Below, in pieces: positions 5,576 to 10,728 of a stretch of DNA of 10,728 nt. Source of the stretch: Spirochaetia bacterium UBA5368 (GTDB lineage: Bacteria; Spirochaetota; UBA4802; UBA5368). The stretch is from NCBI GenBank assembly GCA_002407865.1, contig DHPI01000059.1, positions 17,975 to 28,702 on the forward strand. The letters are read 5' to 3'. Under the pieces are notes generated by a model. It had not been told where the DNA came from, did not search any database, and was given only the letters and a program-made list of their open reading frames with translations. Numbering within the stretch: the stretch's first letter is position 1; each line of letters opens with the position of its first letter. Made by a program: the position numbers and the translations under genes.

Positions 5576-7362
5576 TGATCTTTCCTGTCGATATAACCGT
5601 TATTGCCCTGTATTTCGCTGTGAGCTTTGCGATCGGCATATATTACGCGAAGCGGGCTGGGGCCAGCACCGAGGAGTTCTTCCTTTCTGGCAGAAAACTT
5701 CCCTGGTGGATAGCGGGAACGGCGATGGTGGCGACAACATTTGCCGCTGACACCCCGCTTGCCGTGACCGAACTGGTTGCCCGCAACGGCATCGCGGGCA
5801 ACTGGCTGTGGTGGAACATGGTCGCGGGAAGTGTGCTCACCGTTTTTTTCTTTGCGAAGCTGTGGCGCAGGGCCGGTATAATGACTGACGTCGAATTTAT
5901 TGAAATCAGGTATTCGGGCCGGCCGGCGGCGTTTCTCAGAGGCTTTAAAGCGGTATATCTTGGCGTGTTCATGAACTGCATTATTATGGGATGGGTCAAT
6001 GTTGCGCTTGCGGAAATTCTTTCCATTATATTCGGAGTCCGCGGCGATTACATAGTTGTCGCGGTTATGCTGTGCATGCTGGTTGTGGGCGTCTATTCGG
6101 CCGTATCCGGCCAGTGGGGCGTGGCCATGACCGACGTATTTCAATTTGTTATCGCGATGACCGGTTGTATCGTGCTTGCTGTCGTAGTGCTTAAACAGCC
6201 TCAGGTTGGCGGTATTGCCGGGCTTAAACGGGCGCTTCCGGACGATGTTTTTTCCTTTTTCCCGGCTGTCGGCTCGGGCGGTCGTTACGCGGCGCACAGC
6301 GTCATGGCGCTGTCATTCGGCGCGTTTGTCGCCCATATTTTCGTGCAGTGGTGGGCATCGTGGTATCCCGGGGCGGAGCCGGGAGGCGGCGGATATATCG
6401 CCCAGAAAATGATGTCCGCGAAGGATGAGCGGCACTCGCTGCTCGCCACGCTGTGGTTTTCCATCGCGCATTATGCGCTTCGGCCGTGGCCGTGGATTCT
6501 GGTAGGTTTGGCGACGCTGGTGCTGTATCCCGATCTTGACGCAGCCGATAAAAAGGCCGGATATGTCATGGCAATGAGGGATTTCCTTCCGCCGGGCTTG
6601 CTCGGCCTTGTGAGCGCCGCGTTCCTCGCGGCCTATATGTCGACCATATCGACCCATCTCAACTGGGGGAGCTCGTATCTTATCAATGATCTTTACCGGC
6701 GGTTTATAAAAAAGGACGAAACCGAACGCCATTACGTTCTGGCATCACGGATTGCAACCCTGCTGCTTGTCGCTCTGTCAAGCCTCCTGGTGATGGTGAT
6801 TAACTCGATTTCAGGGGCGTGGGCGTTTATCATCGAGTGTGGCGCCGGTCTCGGGCTGGTGCTCATAATGCGCTGGTACTGGTGGCGTATAAACGCGTGG
6901 TCCGAAATCGTGGCAATGATTGCGCCGTTCGCCGGCGTCGCGATTGCCAGGCTGGTGTTTCATCTGCAGTTCCCCGAGAGCCTTTTCGCGATCGTTATAC
7001 TTACGACGTTTGCGTGGCTTGCGGCGACGTTTCTCACGCCGCCGACCGACCGGCGGACCCTGGAGGATTTTTACGCTCGTGTACGGCCCGGCGGAAGGGG
7101 ATGGAAGTCGTTTTGCGAATCAATGGGCAGCGGGGCCGGGAACGAGCAATTTCTCTCGCAGCTGGTTAACTGGGCGGCGGGTGTTATGCTTATATATACA
7201 TCGCTGTTCGCGATTGGAAGGCTGCTGTTGGGCGATTATATTGAAGGATGTGTGCTTGCATCGAGCGCTGCGGTTATATTTGCGGTTATAAATATACGGT
7301 TGCGGAAGCAGGATGCGGCATTAGCGCATTATACAGAGAGGAGCACAGTTGGCAATGAGTGA
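5575..7362 (+). CDS. Sodium:solute symporter (SSF/SLC5 family)
   Basis: This 595-residue polytopic inner-membrane protein is expected to use the sodium gradient to import a small solute. The LeuT-like SSF core is recognisable. TM1 (about 5-24) is followed by EEFFLSGRKLPWW (33-45), then TM2 with ATTFAADTPLAV (53-64). The segment AAFLAAYMSTISTHLNWGSS (348-367), followed by LINDLYRRF, matches the TM8 region whose Ser/Thr residues help form the second sodium site in SSF transporters. QWWASWYPGAEPGGGGYIAQ (258-277) and RPWPWI (303-308) resemble an uncharacterised SLC5 subgroup. About 13-15 membrane segments can be drawn, the last near 555-575. The substrate cannot be predicted. The gene overlaps the CheX-like gene by one base and the sigma factor gene by eight, so it belongs to the same operon. 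Confidence 0.9.
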   Translation: MIFPVDITVIALYFAVSFAIGIYYAKRAGASTEEFFLSGRKLPWWIAGTAMVATTFAADTPLAVTELVARNGIAGNWLWWNMVAGSVLTVFFFAKLWRRAGIMTDVEFIEIRYSGRPAAFLRGFKAVYLGVFMNCIIMGWVNVALAEILSIIFGVRGDYIVVAVMLCMLVVGVYSAVSGQWGVAMTDVFQFVIAMTGCIVLAVVVLKQPQVGGIAGLKRALPDDVFSFFPAVGSGGRYAAHSVMALSFGAFVAHIFVQWWASWYPGAEPGGGGYIAQKMMSAKDERHSLLATLWFSIAHYALRPWPWILVGLATLVLYPDLDAADKKAGYVMAMRDFLPPGLLGLVSAAFLAAYMSTISTHLNWGSSYLINDLYRRFIKKDETERHYVLASRIATLLLVALSSLLVMVINSISGAWAFIIECGAGLGLVLIMRWYWWRINAWSEIVAMIAPFAGVAIARLVFHLQFPESLFAIVILTTFAWLAATFLTPPTDRRTLEDFYARVRPGGRGWKSFCESMGSGAGNEQFLSQLVNWAAGVMLIYTSLFAIGRLLLGDYIEGCVLASSAAVIFAVINIRLRKQDAALAHYTERSTVGNE

Positions 7363-7894
7363 TAGCAGCCAGTATTCATCGGACGCTTGTGACCGGTGTT
7401 ACAGGGTATATTCCCCGATGATTCGCCGTTTTATAATGAAGTATCTAGGGGATTTGCATACCGTTGAGGAAATTACGCAGGATGTATTTATAAAGCTGAT
7501 TGAAAAGAAGGTTCCGCTGGATGCGGAATGCGCGACAACGAAAAATTTTCTGTTTACTGTCGCGAAGAATAAAATGCTCGACCATCTCCGCAGAAATAAA
7601 TATGAAATGGAAAGGCAAAGCAATTGCCACATAGATGAAGTGGTTGTTGATTCCCGGTTTTACGACGACGTGGAGAATTTGTATATTGAGGGTGAGGTTA
7701 TTTCCGAGTTTCACGACACGATCGAGTCCCTTCCGCCGATAAAAAGGGAGATTTTTTTGCGGCATGCGCTGCAGCGGATGCCCTTGAACCAAATTGTTGA
7801 GGAGCTTGACGTGTCCGTATTTATAATAAAAAAGGTTGACCGTGAGGTGCGGCAGGTGCTGAGAAAACGGCTTGGAAAGTATTATGGTCAATGA
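7355..7894 (+). CDS. ECF-type RNA polymerase sigma factor
   Basis: This 179-residue protein has the two-domain build of sigma-70 group 4 factors, which redirect RNA polymerase to specific promoters. Region 2 spans about residues 16-82: YSPMIRRFIMKYLGD, then VEEITQDVFIKLIEK, then FLFTVAKNKMLDHLRR. Region 4 spans about 118-172: TIESLPPIKREIFLRHALQR and a helix-turn-helix with LNQIVEELDVSVFIIKKVDR. The second helix is divergent from the usual 'xTVKSRLxRA' pattern. No anti-sigma gene is adjacent, but the overlapping membrane transporter could serve as input; that is inference. The start is uncertain: AGGAG at 7339-7343 lies 11 bases before ATG 7355 but 5 bases before an in-frame TTG at 7349, which would add two residues. 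The ATG overlaps the transporter's end as ATGAGTGA. Confidence 0.87.
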   Translation: MSDSSQYSSDACDRCYRVYSPMIRRFIMKYLGDLHTVEEITQDVFIKLIEKKVPLDAECATTKNFLFTVAKNKMLDHLRRNKYEMERQSNCHIDEVVVDSRFYDDVENLYIEGEVISEFHDTIESLPPIKREIFLRHALQRMPLNQIVEELDVSVFIIKKVDREVRQVLRKRLGKYYGQ

Positions 7895-7923
7895 CTGTGC
7901 GTATGGTTCCGCAGGGCGCCGCG

Positions 7924-7930
7924 AGGGGAG
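7924..7930 (+). promoter_or_regulatory. moeA: Strong ribosome binding site fixing the moeA start
   Basis: AGGGGAG lies 7 bases before ATG 7938. It decides in favour of this start over an upstream in-frame TTG (7872) that would overlap the sigma factor gene. Confidence 0.75.
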
Positions 7931-7937
7931 AGATGTC

Positions 7938-9179
7938 ATGAGTAGAAGTTACGAATCGCTTACAAGCGTGGAAGAAGCGCTCGATATTATCGTCCGCTCC
8001 GTACGTTCGCTGCCGCAGGAAACCGTATCGTTGTTCGATGCGGAGGGGCGCGTACTGTCGAGTGATATCATCGCAACGACGGAAATTCCTCCATTTCATA
8101 ATTCGGCAATGGATGGGTATGCATTACGGGCGCTTGACACGCACGGGGCGTTACGGGACAATCCGGCGCATCTGACGGTCATTGACGAACTGCAGGCGGG
8201 CGCATTCGATTTTGAAAAGATCCTCGGTGAGGGCGACGCCGTGCGGATTATGACCGGCGCGCCGATTCCGCAGGGAGCAGACGCTGTTGTGCAGTTTGAG
8301 GATACCGAGGAGCGCGACGGCGTTGTTATGGTATACCGCCAGGTGGCGAAGAATGAGAATATACGTTTCGCCGGCGAGGATATTTCAAAAAATTCAAAAA
8401 TACTCTCAGCGGGAGATATCATACGCCCGGCTGACATGGGATTGCTCGCGTCGCAGAATATTGCCAATGTTGCCGTGCATCGTGCGCCGGAGGTCGCGAT
8501 CATTTCCACGGGTGATGAGATTGTCGACATCGGCCAGCCGATGCGGCCCGGTCAGATCCGTAACAGCAATGCATATACGCTGTATTCGGAGGTGCGCCGC
8601 TGCCGTGCGAAACCGCGGTATCTCGGCATTACCGGCGATTCGAAGGCCCATACCGTGGAGATGCTTCGTGACGCAATGAGTAGCAATGTAATACTTACAA
8701 CTGGCGGCGTGTCGATGGGGAAATACGATTATGTGAAAGACGCTGTCCGGGAACTCGGATTCAGCATCCTTGTGGAAAACATCCGAATGAAGCCCGGAAA
8801 ACCATGCGTCTTCGGGAAAAAAGACGACATCCTCTTTTTTGGTCTTCCCGGAAATCCTGTGTCGACAATGGTGTCGTTTCTTCAGTTTGTGCGCCCGGCG
8901 CTCTTGCGGTGTATGGGGGCAACCCATCTCGAAAAGCCGATGCTTGATGCGGTGCTGGAAGACGATATCAAAAAAAAGAGGGGCAGAAAGCATTTTATAC
9001 GCGGGTTCTATACCATACGAGACGGCAGGTGCCATGTGACGACGACGGGCCCGCAGGGATCCGGGATTCTCAAATCGATGAGTATCGCGAATTGTCTCAT
9101 TATTATCCCTGAAGATCAGGGGGATGTGCCGGCCGGTTCAATGGTTACTATTCAGCTTATCCGGCACGAAGAAATGTAA
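7938..9179 (+). CDS. moeA: Molybdopterin molybdotransferase
   Basis: MoeA inserts molybdenum into adenylylated molybdopterin, the last step of basic molybdenum cofactor synthesis in the cytoplasm. The protein has 413 residues, typical for the family. Motifs in order are PPFHNSAMDGYALR (51-64, with the conserved Asp59), MTGAPIPQGADAVV (105-118), RFAGEDI (143-149), ISTGDEI (189-195), PGQIRNSN (204-211), the MPT-binding TTGGVSMGKYDYVK (254-267), MKPGKP (284-289) and GLPGNPVS (302-309). The small C-terminal domain (from about 335) includes GPQGSGIL. It sits 43 bases after the sigma factor gene and overlaps the next gene by one base (TAATG). Some bacteria use MoeA homologues for tungsten, which cannot be excluded here. 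Confidence 0.96.
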   Translation: MSRSYESLTSVEEALDIIVRSVRSLPQETVSLFDAEGRVLSSDIIATTEIPPFHNSAMDGYALRALDTHGALRDNPAHLTVIDELQAGAFDFEKILGEGDAVRIMTGAPIPQGADAVVQFEDTEERDGVVMVYRQVAKNENIRFAGEDISKNSKILSAGDIIRPADMGLLASQNIANVAVHRAPEVAIISTGDEIVDIGQPMRPGQIRNSNAYTLYSEVRRCRAKPRYLGITGDSKAHTVEMLRDAMSSNVILTTGGVSMGKYDYVKDAVRELGFSILVENIRMKPGKPCVFGKKDDILFFGLPGNPVSTMVSFLQFVRPALLRCMGATHLEKPMLDAVLEDDIKKKRGRKHFIRGFYTIRDGRCHVTTTGPQGSGILKSMSIANCLIIIPEDQGDVPAGSMVTIQLIRHEEM

Positions 9180-10174
9180 TGAAAAGAAAGGGGATTTTGC
9201 TGTATTCGGGGGGCCTCGATTCACTCCTTGCTGCGAAGGTGCTTATGGAGCAGGGTATCGAGCTGATAGGTCTGCATTTTATCCTTCCGTTCGCGTCGCC
9301 GGATTATCATCCTGAAGAAAGCAATTCCGTGAAATACGCAACGCGTATCGGGCTTTCCCTCTCGCATTTTCGGTGCGGCATGGAATACCTGGAAATGGTT
9401 AAAAATCCGCCGCACGGATATGGCAAGGAAATGAATCCGTGTATCGATTGCAAGATATACTTTCTCAGAAAGGCGGCGGAATTGATGGTACGGGAAAAAG
9501 CCTCGTTCGTCGCAACGGGCGAGGTGATCGGCCAGCGGCCCATGTCGCAGATGAAGAACATGCTGCTTCATATTGAAAAGAGTGTCGATCTTAAGGGATA
9601 TTTATTGCGGCCGCTTTCGGCCAGAATTTTAGAGCCGACCATTGCGGAACAGGGCGGTATTGTCGACAGGGAAAAACTATATGGCATCAGTGGCAGGTCG
9701 CGCACCGTGCAGTTCGAGCTTGCCAGGAAGTATGACATCGAAGAATATAGCTCGCCTGCGGGAGGGTGTCTTTTTACCGACAGAAATATCGCGGCGCGCG
9801 TGCGCGACCTTTTCGAGCGTCATCCGGAATTCAATCCAGTCGATATGTACTTGCTGACAATCGGACGTCATTACCGGATTGCCCCGGAATTAAAGATAAT
9901 AGTTGGCAGAAACGAGCGGGAAAATATCGAGCTTGAAAAATATGCGGGTATGGCTGATGCGATGTTTGTTCCCGAATTCAAGGGACCCTCAATATTCGCG
10001 AAGGGAGCGCTGAATGACGGCGATTGTGAAACGATATGCGCGGTTGCCGGTCGGTACGGCAATTACGAAAAGGGCGGCACCGTGCTGAATGCGCGTTTTA
10101 AAAATGGCGGTATCGCCTCCCTTGAATGCGGGCCGAAGGTTGACGATACGACGCTTGACGCGATGCGGATATAG
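9179..10174 (+). CDS. PP-loop ATPase with CxxC motif and NFACT-R-like C-terminal domain (ThiI/MnmA-like)
   Basis: This 331-residue protein begins with the ATP-pyrophosphatase P-loop LLYSGGLDS (7-15) used by enzymes that adenylylate a nucleic acid or other target before sulphur insertion. TGEVIGQRPMSQ (113-124) parallels the GDSLGQVASQ segment of ThiI. Cys66, the pair in NPCIDC (Cys88 and Cys91) and Cys197 in SPAGGCLFT are candidate cluster-binding or sulphur-carrying residues. From about residue 240, IIVGRNERENIELEKYAG resembles the NFACT-R RNA-binding domain. Relatives are often loosely named tRNA thiouridylase or 'tRNA methyltransferase'. A role in RNA thiolation is likely, but the target base is unknown. 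The rhodanese domain of E. coli ThiI and MnmA's full architecture are absent. Its start overlaps the moeA stop; no strong ribosome site is seen, so translation is probably coupled. Confidence 0.8.
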   Translation: MKRKGILLYSGGLDSLLAAKVLMEQGIELIGLHFILPFASPDYHPEESNSVKYATRIGLSLSHFRCGMEYLEMVKNPPHGYGKEMNPCIDCKIYFLRKAAELMVREKASFVATGEVIGQRPMSQMKNMLLHIEKSVDLKGYLLRPLSARILEPTIAEQGGIVDREKLYGISGRSRTVQFELARKYDIEEYSSPAGGCLFTDRNIAARVRDLFERHPEFNPVDMYLLTIGRHYRIAPELKIIVGRNERENIELEKYAGMADAMFVPEFKGPSIFAKGALNDGDCETICAVAGRYGNYEKGGTVLNARFKNGGIASLECGPKVDDTTLDAMRI

Positions 10175-10211
10175 CTTTAAACGCAATCACTATTATCTGA
10201 ATGGAGAAACA

Positions 10212-10728
10212 ATGAACAAAAAGGTCGTGTCATTTCTTGCGTCGGGCCGCGGGTCGAATTTCAAGGCCGTTGCGGAACGTATCATCGCAGGCGCGGTGCC
10301 GGCCAGGCTTGGTATTCTGATAAGCGATAAAAAAGACGCGAAGGCTCTCGATATAGCGCGCTCGTTTGGAATGGATGCGTATTTTGTCGATCCTAAAACC
10401 TGTACCGGCAGGCGGGAGCATGAGGATGCGATGATACGCTTGTTTAAGCGCCATGATACAGACCTGATCGTCGCTGCCGGCTATATGCGCGTTCTCACGG
10501 ACCATTTTGTGAAGGAATACAGGAACCGGATAATCAACATCCATCCCGCGCTGCTGCCGTCATTCCCTGGCGTACAGGCGCAACGGCAGGCGCTTGAGTA
10601 TGGCGTTAAAATTACCGGGTGCACCGCTCATTTTATCGATGAGGGAACCGATACCGGGCCGATAATATTGCAATCGGCAGTCAGCGTGCGCGAAGATGAT
10701 ACGGAGGATTCGTTATCCGCGAGAATTC
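10212..10728 (+). CDS. purN: Phosphoribosylglycinamide formyltransferase, 3' end outside window
   Basis: PurN transfers the formyl group of 10-formyl-tetrahydrofolate to GAR in purine synthesis. The 172 residues seen cover most of a family of about 190-215. SGRGSNF (11-17) binds the substrate phosphate. The catalytic Asn109 and His111 lie in IINIHPALLPSFPG (107-120), and the catalytic Asp147 lies in FIDEGTDTGPIILQ (141-154). These line up with Asn106, His108 and Asp144 of the E. coli enzyme. ATG 10212 is preceded by GGAG (10203-10206) with a 5-base spacer. A 37-base gap separates it from the PP-loop gene with no obvious terminator, so it may share the transcript, though a TATTAT at 10191-10196 could be part of its own promoter. 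The reading frame is still open at the last base of the window. Confidence 0.95.
   Translation, partial: MNKKVVSFLASGRGSNFKAVAERIIAGAVPARLGILISDKKDAKALDIARSFGMDAYFVDPKTCTGRREHEDAMIRLFKRHDTDLIVAAGYMRVLTDHFVKEYRNRIINIHPALLPSFPGVQAQRQALEYGVKITGCTAHFIDEGTDTGPIILQSAVSVREDDTEDSLSARI

Overview
This window reads as an ordinary bacterial chromosome segment with all recognised genes on the plus strand. It contains one unusual 733-base gene-free, AT-rich stretch. The mix of genes suggests a bacterium, probably Gram-negative and at least partly anaerobic. It has selenocysteine incorporation (SelA, SelB), molybdenum cofactor synthesis (MoeA), an essential-type CoA enzyme (CoaX), a sodium:solute symporter, an ECF sigma factor and a CheX-like protein. 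Coding G+C is a little above 50 percent. I cannot fix the lineage from the sequence. Spirochaetota- or Desulfobacterota-like groups would fit, but this is a guess.

Layout. Bases 1-2428 hold the 3' part of selA overlapping a complete selB. After a 98-base spacer with a promoter-like element, 2527-4380 hold a HEAT-repeat protein followed closely by coaX (type III pantothenate kinase). Bases 4381-5113 hold no credible gene. The first 480 bases of that stretch are about 32 percent G+C by hand count. It contains three perfect matches to the DnaA box TTATNCACA (two in tandem, one inverted), several near matches and two perfect 19-base palindromes on either side of the tandem boxes. This is the most interesting part of the window: a candidate replication origin or another DnaA-binding locus.

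Bases 5114-10174 form a tightly packed run: a CheX-like protein, an SSF-family sodium symporter, an ECF sigma factor, MoeA, and a PP-loop ATPase with a CxxC motif and an NFACT-R-like C-terminus. Three junctions overlap (TAATG, ATGAGTGA, TAATG), which points to one transcript with translational coupling. The last gene, purN, starts at 10212 and runs off the window end.

How the genes may work together. SelA and SelB make and deliver selenocysteine. MoeA makes the molybdenum cofactor. Formate dehydrogenases often need both, so the region may lean towards formate or redox metabolism, although no such enzyme is visible here. The CheX-like / symporter / sigma factor run could be a signalling unit in which transport and gene expression are linked. 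That is inference from gene order only.
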